Positions 16,266 to 24,158 of a stretch of 64,000 bases of DNA are shown here, in pieces. The notes under the pieces were generated by a model, which did not search any database, was not told where the DNA came from, and saw only the letters and a list, made by a program, of their open reading frames with translations. How positions within the stretch are numbered: position 1 is the stretch's first letter; every line of letters starts with the position of its first letter. A program made the position numbers and the translations under genes. The DNA is from Cellulomonas sp. 73-145. GTDB lineage: Bacteria; Actinomycetota; Actinomycetes; Actinomycetales; Cellulomonadaceae. The DNA lies in NCBI GenBank assembly GCA_001898185.1, contig MKTI01000006.1, positions 372,001 through 436,000 of the forward strand. Reading direction: 5' to 3'.

Positions 16266-16882
16266 GCGATGCTCCGGTCCCCGAGCAGCTGGCGCCCGAG
16301 CGAGCCGCCGGGGTGGAACACGGCGAACTCCTCGGCGGTGAACCCGCTCAGCGTCATCAGGCCCGCAGCGAGCGCGTCCCCGAGGGCGAGCGTGCTGGCG
16401 GTCGACGCGGTCGGCGCCAGCCCCAGCGGGTCCGCCTCTCGTTCGACGTGGATCGACAGGTGCACGCGGGCGAGCGTGGCGAGGCTCGACGACGGCCGAC
16501 CGGTCATGGCGATCACCGCGGCGCCGCGCGCGAGAACCATCCGCGCGAACTGGCACACCTCGGCGGTCTCGCCGGAGTAGGAGATCAGGATGGCGACGTC
16601 GTCCCGGGTCACCATCCCCGAGTCGCCGTGCAGCGCCTCGGTGGAGTGCACGAAGAACGCGGGCGTGCCGGTGCTGGCCAGGGTCGCGGCCATCTTCGAG
16701 CCGATGTGCCCGGACTTGCCGAGGCCGGACACGACCACGCGGCCGCGCGTCTGGCTGAGCAGCCGGAGGGCCTCCGCCAGGGCCGGACGGACGGCGAGGC
16801 GGGTAGTCGCGATCGCCTCCGACTCGGCCGCCATCGCGCGGTCGGCCGCGGCTAGCGCCTCGTCGAGCGTCCCGCCGCTCAC
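16262..16882 (-). CDS. SIS-domain D-arabinose-5-phosphate isomerase, KdsD/KpsF type without CBS domains
   Basis: A 206-residue sugar-phosphate isomerase (D-arabinose 5-phosphate to D-ribulose 5-phosphate). The whole family signature is present: GLGKSGHIGSKMAATLASTG (53-72), EALHGDSGM (82-90), ILISYSGETAEV (99-109), APTASTASTLALGDALA (156-172) and HPGGSLGRQLL (190-200). Lys56, Glu108, Glu149 and His190 each lie three positions before E. coli KdsD Lys59, Glu111, Glu152 and His193, which I recall as its catalytic set. The usual C-terminal CBS pair is missing, as in a few Gram-positive homologues. A Gram-positive cell has no KDO to make, so a catabolic role fits better. GTG 16882 overlaps the stop of the upstream mutarotase gene (GTGA). 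Confidence 0.92.
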   Translation of the reverse strand: MSGGTLDEALAAADRAMAAESEAIATTRLAVRPALAEALRLLSQTRGRVVVSGLGKSGHIGSKMAATLASTGTPAFFVHSTEALHGDSGMVTRDDVAILISYSGETAEVCQFARMVLARGAAVIAMTGRPSSSLATLARVHLSIHVEREADPLGLAPTASTASTLALGDALAAGLMTLSGFTAEEFAVFHPGGSLGRQLLGDRSIA

Positions 16883-17286
16883 GCGACCACGCCCTTGAAC
16901 AGCAGGATGTTGCCGAACGTGCGGCGCTCGCCGGTCCGGACGGCCAGCCGAGCGCTGCGGGCGGCGTCGTAGAACGCCGTCCGGGTCAGGCTCCGCACGG
17001 CCTCCGTCGGTGCGGGGCAGGCGTCCCGGAGCGCGGTCACGGCCGGGGCCTCGACGTCCTCGGGGTTCATCAGCACCGCGGCGGTCGGCACGTCCAGCGG
17101 GAGCACCGTGCAGATCGCCTCCACGACGGCGTCCGCATCGAGGCCCGGCAGGTCGACGACCACCGGGGCGAGCCGGTCGGCAGGGAAGTGCGCGTCGCAC
17201 ACGAGCACGCAGTCGCCGTGGCCCATCGCATCGAGGTGATGCAGCAGGGTTCCCGTCAGCAGCGGGTGGATGCCAGCGAGCACCAT
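16879..17286 (-). CDS. FucU-type RbsD/FucU sugar mutarotase
   Basis: A 135-residue member of the RbsD/FucU family. The segments MGHGDCVLVCDAHFPA (21-36), AFYDAARSA and TGERRTFGNILLFKGV near the end match FucU (L-fucose mutarotase) rather than RbsD, which lacks the DAHFPA box. L-fucose and D-arabinose share ring stereochemistry, so a FucU-like enzyme is well suited to interconvert D-arabinose anomers after furanosidases release them. It is the first gene of the nine-gene operon; GGAG lies four bases before ATG 17286, and a LacI-type operator lies 27-46 bases upstream. Confidence 0.9.
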   Translation of the reverse strand: MVLAGIHPLLTGTLLHHLDAMGHGDCVLVCDAHFPADRLAPVVVDLPGLDADAVVEAICTVLPLDVPTAAVLMNPEDVEAPAVTALRDACPAPTEAVRSLTRTAFYDAARSARLAVRTGERRTFGNILLFKGVVA

Positions 17287-17312
17287 TGCTCCGTTCGTCT
17301 ACAACCCCGGAG

Positions 17313-17332
17313 ACGGGGAATCGATTTCCCGT
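17313..17332. promoter_or_regulatory. LacI-family operator in front of the sugar operon
   Basis: A 20-bp dyad with central CG, arms ACGGGGAATC and GATTTCCCGT, matches in nine of ten positions. The central CG and A/T-flanked core are typical of LacI-family sites. It lies between the operon and the divergent gene at 17552, so one repressor could control both. The repressor encoded at 18642-19658 is the obvious candidate. Confidence 0.75.
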
Positions 17333-17551
17333 TGTCTACACCTGATGCGCCGGGACGGTCAACAGGCCGTTGCCGGACTGTGACCTGACAGTCGGGGCGG
17401 CTCCCGGGCGGCGGAGCGTGCCGATCGAGTGTTCGTGCAGGTAGAGCGCGATATCTGCCTGCCGTTTCGCGGTCGCGGAGCCGCGGCGGACGGCTCGCGT
17501 CCGGCGTAGCCCCTCGGTGGGAGCCATGGCCGCAGGGCCAGTTCCCTTGAA

Positions 17552-18628
17552 ATGGATTGCTGGGATGTCTACCGTCGGGCCATCGGCGCGCCGTTGCCCT
17601 CAGCACCGGCGGGCGCCGGGACGACGGCCTCGCTCGGGGGCGTCGGCACGTGGTCAGAGTCGGTGGAGGCGTCCGTGTGGCTGCAACCTGACCCGTCCCA
17701 CGGCAACGCGCCGCGGTGGGGGCATCCCGACGGGATCCAGGTCGGGATCGAGCCCGGGCTCGGTCCTCGCGGGCTGCTGCGCATCTTCGCCCCCTACCTC
17801 GGGAGCGCGCGGCTGCTCAACTTCGTCGCCGTGGAGCCCGTCGCCGCCGGAGCCACGGACCGTGGCTACTCGGAGCTCGAGCACAGCACGCTCGACAACC
17901 GTCCGGGCAAGCGCTTCTGGTCGTCGCAGGACCCGTCGAACGGCTCACCGCGGCCGACGGACGAGCCCGTGCCGGGCGTGGTCACGCAGGAGGACGGGGT
18001 CGAGCGCCTGACGGTGCACGTCCACAGCGAGCGCTTCGACAACGGCGCCGAGGTGGTGGTGCGCGTGCAGTTCCGCGCGGACCGACCCCGCGAGGTGTCG
18101 CTCGCGGCGCTGCGGCGGCCCGGCAGCGCCGAGCTCACCGCCTGCATCCTGTCGGCCACGATGGGCAACTACGCGCGGCTGCGGCGGCTGCACCTGGCCG
18201 ACGGCGTCGTGACGCCGGCGGAGCTGTGGCCGGGGTTCGCCCGCACGGAGTTCACGCCGCACGCCCGGTTCGGGCTCGACCGGCTGCACCGCGACGGTGC
18301 CGCCGCGCTGGTGTGGGCGACGCCGGACGAGGAGCGCCCCTGGTCGGCGGTCCACGCGCCCGGCACGGCGACGCACTGGCGGTACGAGGGCGCTCGGGCG
18401 GTCCAGGGCTGGCGGGTCGAGGAGCCGAGCGACGCGGCGGCCGCCCAGGTCAACGCCCGCTGGGCGTACTGGGCCAGCGCCTCGCCGATCCCGGGCGGCC
18501 CGGCGTACGAGAACCTCGAGGTGGTCGACGCGTTCCGGGACGGTCAGCAGCTCGTCTACTGGTGCGAGCCCTACGCCGACGACGAGGAGCTCGCCGTCGC
18601 CGTCCGTCGGCACCGCAGCGGGGTCTGA
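17552..18628 (+). CDS. conserved-looking protein of unknown family in the sugar locus
   Basis: A 358-residue protein without signal peptide or membrane segment. It is rich in Trp, Tyr and beta-strand patterns (SVEASVWLQPDP, LRIFAPYLGSARLLNFVAVEPV, ERLTVHVHSERFDNGAEVVVR, SPIPGGPAYENLEVVD), suggesting a beta-sandwich or carbohydrate-active fold. I do not recognise the family. It is transcribed divergently from the nine-gene operon across the operator region and converges on the LacI gene with 13 bases between stops, so it probably belongs to the regulon. No ribosome-binding site precedes ATG 17552; the start is uncertain. Confidence 0.8.
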   Translation: MDCWDVYRRAIGAPLPSAPAGAGTTASLGGVGTWSESVEASVWLQPDPSHGNAPRWGHPDGIQVGIEPGLGPRGLLRIFAPYLGSARLLNFVAVEPVAAGATDRGYSELEHSTLDNRPGKRFWSSQDPSNGSPRPTDEPVPGVVTQEDGVERLTVHVHSERFDNGAEVVVRVQFRADRPREVSLAALRRPGSAELTACILSATMGNYARLRRLHLADGVVTPAELWPGFARTEFTPHARFGLDRLHRDGAAALVWATPDEERPWSAVHAPGTATHWRYEGARAVQGWRVEEPSDAAAAQVNARWAYWASASPIPGGPAYENLEVVDAFRDGQQLVYWCEPYADDEELAVAVRRHRSGV

Positions 18629-18641
18629 CCCGGGGTGACGC

Positions 18642-19658
18642 TCAGGCCCGGCGGGTCGACGAGGCCCTGACCAGGAGCTCCGGATCGAGCACGATGTGCT
18701 GCGGCGCCGAGTGCGACGACGAGCCGCGGGACAGCAGGAGCTCGGCGGCGAGCGCACCCATCTGGGCGACCGGCTGGCGGATCACGCTCACGCCTGGGAC
18801 GACCATCCGGGTCCACTGGTCGTCGTCCGTGCCGACCAGGGCGATGTCGTGCGGCATCTCGAGCCCGGCCGCCTGGATCGCTCGGTACGCGCCCACCGTC
18901 AGCGGTCCGTTGGTGGTGAACACGGCGTCCGGCGGGTGCGGGGAGCTGAGCAGGGCGCGCATCGCCACCTCGCCGCCCTCCGGGCGCAGGTTGGTGCGTC
19001 GCACCATGGACGGACTCAGCGGGTGCGGTCCCTTGGAGAGCGCGTCGCGGAAGCCTGCGAGGCGCTCCTCGGTGGTGCTGACCTCGGAGGGGCCGGCGAT
19101 GCACGCGATGCGGTTGTAGCCCATCTGCATCAGGTGCTCGGCAGCCAGGCGTCCGGCGAGGTGGTTGTCCACGAAGATCGTGTCGCCGGTGTAGCTGTCG
19201 ACCCGCCGGTCGACGACCACCACGGGGATGCCGGCCGTGAGCAACGGCGCCAGGTTCGACTGCTTGGCCGACGCGGCGGCGATGACCACACCGGCCATCC
19301 GCTGCGCGATCGCCGTCTGGATGTAGACGCGCTCCCGGCTGAGGTGCTCGTCGGTGTTGCACAGCATCACGGACAGCCCGCGCTGGGCGGCGACCGACTC
19401 GAGCGAGGTCACCATGCCGGTGAAGAAGGGGTTCTGGACGTCGGAGACGATCGCCGCCCACACGTCGGACACCTGCCGGCGGAGCGCTCGGCCGTTGCTG
19501 TTGGGCACGTACCCCGTCTCGGCGACCGCCTGGCGCACCCGCGCGGCCATCTCGGCGTCGACCGAGTCGCGACCGTTGAGGACGCGCGACACGGTCGCGG
19601 CTGACACGCCCGCGACCCGCGCCACGTCCTGGATGTTCATCGGGCGTCCGTCGACCAC
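18642..19658 (-). CDS. LacI-family transcriptional repressor
   Basis: A 338-residue repressor. The N-terminal helix-turn-helix is clear (MNIQDVARVAGVSAATVSRVLNG, shortened), followed by the hinge (RRQVSDVWAAIVSD) and a periplasmic-binding-protein-like domain that senses a sugar (PVVVVDRRVDSYTGDTIFVDN). Start choice: GTG 19658 lies six bases after a CACGAT box, matching the leaderless promoters used elsewhere here; ATG 19640 is the classical LacI start and remains possible. It likely represses the sugar operon through the site at 17313-17332; the inducer may be D-arabinose or an arabino-oligosaccharide. Confidence 0.93.
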   Translation of the reverse strand: MVDGRPMNIQDVARVAGVSAATVSRVLNGRDSVDAEMAARVRQAVAETGYVPNSNGRALRRQVSDVWAAIVSDVQNPFFTGMVTSLESVAAQRGLSVMLCNTDEHLSRERVYIQTAIAQRMAGVVIAAASAKQSNLAPLLTAGIPVVVVDRRVDSYTGDTIFVDNHLAGRLAAEHLMQMGYNRIACIAGPSEVSTTEERLAGFRDALSKGPHPLSPSMVRRTNLRPEGGEVAMRALLSSPHPPDAVFTTNGPLTVGAYRAIQAAGLEMPHDIALVGTDDDQWTRMVVPGVSVIRQPVAQMGALAAELLLSRGSSSHSAPQHIVLDPELLVRASSTRRA

Positions 19659-19664
19659 GTCAGC

Positions 19665-19670
19665 ATCGTG
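19665..19670 (-). promoter_or_regulatory. -10 box of a likely leaderless lacI-type gene
   Basis: CACGAT on the minus strand lies six bases before GTG 19658 with no ribosome-binding site between. The spacing would put transcription start at or next to the start codon. Confidence 0.5.
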
Positions 19671-19679
19671 GCACGGGTT

Positions 19680-19692
19680 GGGAATCGTTTGC
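19680..19692. promoter_or_regulatory. imperfect LacI-type operator, possible autoregulation
   Basis: GGGAATCGTTTGC repeats the left half and CG centre of the operator at 17313-17332 but has a degenerate right half. It overlaps the expected -35 region of the repressor gene, so the repressor may limit its own expression. Confidence 0.4.
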
Positions 19693-19888
19693 TCGCTCGC
19701 GTCCGGGCCGTCTCACCCCACGGGCTCCGCGGCGTCGGGCGAGGCCGGAACGGCGGGCCGTTGGTCCTGATGCGAGGCCGTCACCACGTCCGCGCGCCCG
19801 AGGACCGGCCGGCGTGCGGGAAGCGTCACCGGTCGCCCAACTGCGACGCCGCAGGGCTCCCGGCTCGGCCCAGCGGCTCGCGGCGCAC

Positions 19889-19894
19889 TAGCGT
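19889..19894 (+). promoter_or_regulatory. -10 box of leaderless copC-like gene
   Basis: TAGCGT lies seven bases before GTG 19902, with no ribosome-binding site. The same TAGCGT-to-GTG arrangement occurs at 55980 and 62191. Confidence 0.55.
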
Positions 19895-19901
19895 GCGGTC
19901 C

Positions 19902-20627
19902 GTGCCGAGACGGAGCAGCAGGTGGAGGTTCGTGGCGGGCGCGGCAGCCGTGGTCGCGGTGACGGCGGGACTGGGCCTCCTTGGAGCGCTGCCCGCGTCG
20001 GCGCACGACGAGCTGGTGTCCACCGACCCCGCGGACGGTGCCACCGTCGCGACGGCGCCGGACCAGGTGACGCTCACGTTCACCGACAAGGCGATCGCGC
20101 TCGGCACCGAGGTGAAGGTGACGGCTCCGGACGGGTCGGTGGTCAGCACCGGCGACCCGCAGCTGGGGCCGACCACGGTCGCACAGCCCCTAGCGCCCGC
20201 GCGTCCGGCGGGCACGTACACGGTGGTCTGGCGCGTGACCTCCGCCGACGGGCACCCCGTCTCCGGCACGTTCCACTTCGCCGCCACGTCGGCCGTCGGC
20301 GTCGCGGCCCCGACGGCGTCGGCTGTGCCGTCGCAGGCTCCCAGCGCCACGCCGGGCGCCTCCGTCGCCAGCCCAACCGCCGCCAGCCCGTCCGCCGCCG
20401 GCCCCTCCCCGACACCCACCGCCTCGGCCGACCCGGTGCCGTCCGCGTCGACCGGCCGCCCGTCGTACTGGCTGGTGGTCGGCGCGGTGCTGGTGCTCGC
20501 GGCCGCCGCGGCCGCCCTCGGCCGGCGTCGGCGCCAGGCGCTCGGCGCCGGGACCGAGGCCGGAGCCGGCTCCGGGACCGACGCCGCACGCGGTACCGGG
20601 ATCCCACCGGAGCAGCCGCAGCCCTGA
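19902..20627 (+). CDS. CopC-domain copper-binding protein, membrane-anchored
   Basis: A 241-residue exported protein. A signal peptide ends at about ASA-34, so mature CopC would begin with His35 (HDEL), the N-terminal copper ligand of this family; Asp116 and His118 in SADGHPVSGTFHF supply the other expected Cu(II) ligands. The CopC domain ends near 128, followed by an 80-residue Pro/Ala/Ser/Thr linker and one membrane helix (about 185-205), a common YcnJ-like arrangement. It binds copper outside the cell. The CopD partner is not adjacent; a CopD/CtaG fusion is encoded at 32469. I chose GTG 19902 from the leaderless promoter and the signal peptide. Confidence 0.88.
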   Translation: MPRRSSRWRFVAGAAAVVAVTAGLGLLGALPASAHDELVSTDPADGATVATAPDQVTLTFTDKAIALGTEVKVTAPDGSVVSTGDPQLGPTTVAQPLAPARPAGTYTVVWRVTSADGHPVSGTFHFAATSAVGVAAPTASAVPSQAPSATPGASVASPTAASPSAAGPSPTPTASADPVPSASTGRPSYWLVVGAVLVLAAAAAALGRRRRQALGAGTEAGAGSGTDAARGTGIPPEQPQP

Positions 20628-20632
20628 GCCCA

Positions 20633-20666
20633 CGTCCCCCTCGGCCGCCGCCGCGACCGGGGGACG
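20633..20666 (+). terminator. hairpin after copC-like gene
   Basis: CGTCCCCC at 20633-20640 pairs with GGGGGACG at 20659-20666 around an 18-base GC-rich loop. There is no T-run, as is usual in high-GC actinobacteria. Confidence 0.45.
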
Positions 20667-20745
20667 GAACGGAACCCCCCGCACGTTGACCCGGACAGCG
20701 GCGATCGCGCCCGTGCGTCCCGCCTCCCGCCCGAAAGGACCTCCG

Positions 20746-22284
20746 ATGAGCACCAGACGTGGGCGTCACGCCCTCGCCGCGATCGGGCTTCTGGTCGCCA
20801 CGGCCCTGGCGGTCACGGGGTGCACCGCGGGTGCGTCACCGAAGCCGACCGCCTCGTCGTCCACCGCCGCCGCCCGCGCCGACGCGACGCTCCGCCTGGG
20901 CCTGGCCGCCGCGCCGGCCAACCTCGACTTCACCAGCACGGGCGGCGCCGCGATCTTCCAGGCGCTGCTCGGCAACGTGTACGAGGGGCTGCTGCGCCTG
21001 GACCAGGACGGCAAGGTGGTGCCGCTGCTCGCCACCGGGTACACGGTCAGCCGGGACGGGCTGACCTACGACTTCACGCTGCGGGAGGGCGTGAAGTTCA
21101 GCAACGGGTCGCCGTTCGACGCGGCCGCCGTGAAGTTCTCCCTCGAGCGCGTCAAGACGTGGAAGGCGAACACCCCCGGCAACCTCGCGGCGCTGGACCA
21201 CGTGGAGGTGGTCTCCCCCACCGAGGCCAAGGTGGTGCTGACCAAGCCGGACGCGACGGTCCCGTTCTGGCTGGCCGGTCCGCTCGGCGCCATGTTCTCC
21301 CCCGACGCGGTGGACTCCCTGGCCACCAAGGCGGTGGGCACGGGACCGTTCACGGTCGCCTCGTACCAGACCGGCGTGAAGCTGGTGCTGACCCGCAACG
21401 ACGCCTACTGGGGCGCGAAGGCCCTGGTCAAGCAGGTGGACCTGGACTACTTCGCCGATGCGAGCGCCGCGGCGAACGCCATGCGGTCCGGCGGTGTCGA
21501 CGCCCTGTACCAGGCGGAGGCGTACGACCAGCTGGCATCGTTCAAGGCCGACCCGCGGTTCACGGTGACCGCGGGCAGCTCGCAGGCCGTGGTGGTGCTG
21601 TCGATGAACGAGGCCAACCCGGCGCTCGCCGACGTGCGGGTGCGGCAGGCGATCAGCCACGCGATCGACAAGAAGGCGGTCGTCGCGGCAGCCACGGGCG
21701 GCGTCGCGACGGAGCTGCACGGACCGGCGGTGCCGACCGACCCGTACTTCGTCCGGTCCGACGAGCCGTACCCGTACGACCCGGCCGCGGCGAAGCAGCT
21801 GCTGGCCGACGCGGGCGTCACGGGGCTGAACCTCACCTTCACGGTGCCGAACCGGCCGTACGCGCAGGCGATCAGCCAGGTGGTGCAGTCGGACCTGGCC
21901 GCCGTCGGCATCACCGCCACCCTGCAGACGCAGGAGTTCCCCGCCGTGTGGGTGGACAAGACCCTCACCCAGCACCAGTTCGACCTGACCGTCGTCAACC
22001 ACGTCGAGCCGCGCAACGTCACCAACTACGGCAACCCGAGCTACTACTGGAGCTACTCGAACCCGGCGGTCGGGAAGGACTTCGCGGCGGCGAAGGCGGC
22101 GACCGACGAGGACTCGTACATCACGCACATGACCGACGCGGTGCAGGCGATCATCAAGGACGCCGCCGGCGTGTGGCTCTACAACCCGCCGAACGTGGTG
22201 GTGGCCACCGCGGCCGTGCACGGGATGCCGACCAACGACCTGGGCGTGGGGATCGGCCTGGCCGGCGTCTCCGTCACGGGCTGA
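20746..22284 (+). CDS. ABC transporter substrate-binding lipoprotein, family 5 (oligopeptide/nickel type)
   Basis: A 512-residue lipoprotein with lipobox ending at Cys26 (LAVTGC). The mature protein has the SBP_bac_5 fold: LLRLDQDGKVVPLLATGYTVS, YDFTLREGVKFSNGSPFDA, the GTGPFTVASY segment, and VRQAISHAIDKKAVV. It captures a peptide, nickel chelate or related small molecule outside the cell and hands it to the DppBC-type permeases encoded next. GAAAGGA precedes ATG 20746. Four genes from here to 25999 form one operon. Confidence 0.93.
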   Translation: MSTRRGRHALAAIGLLVATALAVTGCTAGASPKPTASSSTAAARADATLRLGLAAAPANLDFTSTGGAAIFQALLGNVYEGLLRLDQDGKVVPLLATGYTVSRDGLTYDFTLREGVKFSNGSPFDAAAVKFSLERVKTWKANTPGNLAALDHVEVVSPTEAKVVLTKPDATVPFWLAGPLGAMFSPDAVDSLATKAVGTGPFTVASYQTGVKLVLTRNDAYWGAKALVKQVDLDYFADASAAANAMRSGGVDALYQAEAYDQLASFKADPRFTVTAGSSQAVVVLSMNEANPALADVRVRQAISHAIDKKAVVAAATGGVATELHGPAVPTDPYFVRSDEPYPYDPAAAKQLLADAGVTGLNLTFTVPNRPYAQAISQVVQSDLAAVGITATLQTQEFPAVWVDKTLTQHQFDLTVVNHVEPRNVTNYGNPSYYWSYSNPAVGKDFAAAKAATDEDSYITHMTDAVQAIIKDAAGVWLYNPPNVVVATAAVHGMPTNDLGVGIGLAGVSVTG

Positions 22285-22305
22285 CGCCCGACTGGTGAGC
22301 CGTCC

Positions 22306-23253
22306 ATGCTGCTGACCGTGCTGCGGCGCCTTGGGGTGTTCGCCCTGACGGCGCTGGTGGCGTCGGTGGTCGTCTTCGTGCTGCTGGCGGTGCTCCCGGG
22401 CGACCCGGCACGCGCGCAGCTCGGCCTCGACGCGACCCCCGACCAGGTCGCGGCGCTGCGGCACCAGCTAGGCCTCGACCGGTCGCTGCCGGCGCAGTAC
22501 GTCCACTGGCTCGGTCAGCTGGCGACCGGGAGCCTCGGCATCTCCTACTCGACGCGCGCGCCGGTGGGTCCGGAGGTGCTCAACGCGATGCAGGTGTCGC
22601 TGCTGCTGGTGCTGGCCGGCATGGTGGTGGCGGCGCTGATCGCCCTGCCGACCGGGCTGCTGGCGGCGGTGCGGCAGGGGCGCGCCGACGGCGCGGCGCT
22701 CTCGGCAGCCACCCAGGTGGGCATCTCGGTGCCGAGCTTCCTGGCCGGGCTGCTGCTGGTGACGGTGTTCGCCGTGCGGCTGCACTGGCTGCCGTCCGGC
22801 GGCTGGGTGGCGCCCGTGGACGGTGTCGGGGGGTTCCTGCGGCACCTGGTGCTGCCGGCGCTCGCGCTCGGCCTGGTCAGGGGCGCGATCCTGTCCCGCT
22901 ACCTGCGCTCTGCGCTGCTCGACGTGCAGCGCGAGGACTTCATGCGGACGGCTCGGGCCAAGGGGATGACCCGCTGGCAGGCGCTGCGGCGCCACGGGCT
23001 GCGCAACGCGCTGGTGCCCGTCGTGACGGTGACCGGGGTCGAGCTCGCGGGGCTGCTGGTGGGGGCCGTGGTGATCGAGACGGTGTTCGTCATCCCCGGG
23101 CTGGGGTCGCTGCTGCTGCGGTCGGTGGCCAACCGCGACCTGGTCGAGGTGCAGGCCGTCGTGATGGTGGTGGTGCTGCTGGTGCTGGCGCTGAACCTGC
23201 TGGTGGACCTGGTGTACGTGCTGGTGGACCCGCGGCTGCGGCGGGCGCGATGA
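22306..23253 (+). CDS. ABC transporter permease, DppB type
   Basis: A 315-residue permease with six predicted helices. The long periplasmic loop after helix one (LPGDPARAQLGLDATPDQVAALRHQLGLDRSLP) and the cytoplasmic EAA loop (DFMRTARAKGMTRWQALRRHGLRNAL) are diagnostic of DppB/OppB; both are quoted in part. It pairs with the next gene, whose ATG overlaps this stop (ATGA). Confidence 0.93.
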   Translation: MLLTVLRRLGVFALTALVASVVVFVLLAVLPGDPARAQLGLDATPDQVAALRHQLGLDRSLPAQYVHWLGQLATGSLGISYSTRAPVGPEVLNAMQVSLLLVLAGMVVAALIALPTGLLAAVRQGRADGAALSAATQVGISVPSFLAGLLLVTVFAVRLHWLPSGGWVAPVDGVGGFLRHLVLPALALGLVRGAILSRYLRSALLDVQREDFMRTARAKGMTRWQALRRHGLRNALVPVVTVTGVELAGLLVGAVVIETVFVIPGLGSLLLRSVANRDLVEVQAVVMVVVLLVLALNLLVDLVYVLVDPRLRRAR

Positions 23254-24158
23254 GCGCGACGACGAGCGGGCCTGGGACGACGAGCGGGCGGGGGACGACG
23301 AGCGGGCGCGGGACGACGAGCGGCGGGCGGCCGACGACGCGACGGTGGAACGCACCGCTGCTGGTCGGTGCCGTGATGGTCGCCGCGGTGGTGCTCATCG
23401 GGCTGGTGTCCCTCGTCTGGACCCCGCACGACCCTCTGGTCACCGACCCGCTGCACCGGCTGCAGGGGCCGAGCCCGGCGCACTGGTTGGGGACCGACGG
23501 CCTCGGTCGGGACGCGGCGAGCATGCTGATCGCCGGCACGCGGGTGCCGCTGCTGGTCGGGCTGGTCGCGGTGCTGATCTCCCTGGTGCTGGGCGTGCCG
23601 TTCGGCATCGCGGCGGCGATGACGCGGCAGGGCGGCGCGGGGCTGTGGCTGATGCGGTGGAACGACGTGGTGCAGGCGTTCCCCGCGCTGCTGCTGGCGA
23701 TGGTGCTCGCGGCGGTCCGCGGGCCGTCGACCTGGACGGCCATGGTGGCGCTGGGGATCGGCGCCGCGCCGGGGTTCGTGCGCGTGACGCGCGCCGGGAC
23801 GCTGCAGGTGCTCAGCCGGGAGTACGCGCTCGCGGCCCGCGCCGCCGGGCGTGGGCCGCTGTACACGGCGGTGCGGCACGTGCTCCCCAACGTGCGCAGC
23901 ATGCTCATCGTGCAGGCGTCGGTCGGCTTCGCGCTGGCCGTGCTGGCCGAGGCGGCGCTGTCCTACCTGGGGCTCGGGACGCCGCCCCCCACGCCGTCGT
24001 GGGGCCGCATGCTGCAGGACGCGCAGGCCTTCCTCTACGTGCAGCCGTTGCTGATCGTCTGGCCCGGCGTCGCCATCGCCTGGACCGTGCTCGGCTTCAA
24101 CCTGCTGGGCGACGGTCTGCGGGACCGCCTCGACCCTCGGCTGGAGGCGGCGGCGTGA
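23250..24158 (+). CDS. ABC transporter permease, DppC type
   Basis: A 302-residue permease with six predicted helices, the DppC entry motif (HWLGTDGLGRDAASMLIAGTR) and EAA loop (EYALAARAAGRGPLYTAVRHVLPN), each shown only in part. The first 30 residues are an unusual low-complexity Thr/Ser/Gly repeat (TTSGRG) encoded by near-identical 18-bp units, not found in ordinary relatives. Start ATG overlaps the DppB-type stop; its own stop overlaps the ATPase start (GTGA). Confidence 0.92.
   Translation: MSATTSGPGTTSGRGTTSGRGTTSGGRPTTRRWNAPLLVGAVMVAAVVLIGLVSLVWTPHDPLVTDPLHRLQGPSPAHWLGTDGLGRDAASMLIAGTRVPLLVGLVAVLISLVLGVPFGIAAAMTRQGGAGLWLMRWNDVVQAFPALLLAMVLAAVRGPSTWTAMVALGIGAAPGFVRVTRAGTLQVLSREYALAARAAGRGPLYTAVRHVLPNVRSMLIVQASVGFALAVLAEAALSYLGLGTPPPTPSWGRMLQDAQAFLYVQPLLIVWPGVAIAWTVLGFNLLGDGLRDRLDPRLEAAA
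23257..23331 (+). repeat. 18-bp tandem units in permease 5' end
   Basis: Four imperfect units built on ACGACGAGCGGGC with a variable G-rich filler encode the TTSGxG repeats at the start of the DppC-type permease. The reading frame is kept throughout. Confidence 0.8.

Noticed and set aside
16262..16882. KDO/lipopolysaccharide synthesis role for the SIS isomerase
   Set aside because: No kdsA, kdsB or kdsC gene is near, and the organism is Gram-positive; the operon is catabolic.
15270..17286. Reading the FucU/kinase genes as a ribose (rbs) operon
   Set aside because: The mutarotase is of FucU type, the transporter is CUT1 and not the CUT2 RbsABC type, and an arabinose-5-phosphate isomerase and furanosidases are present.
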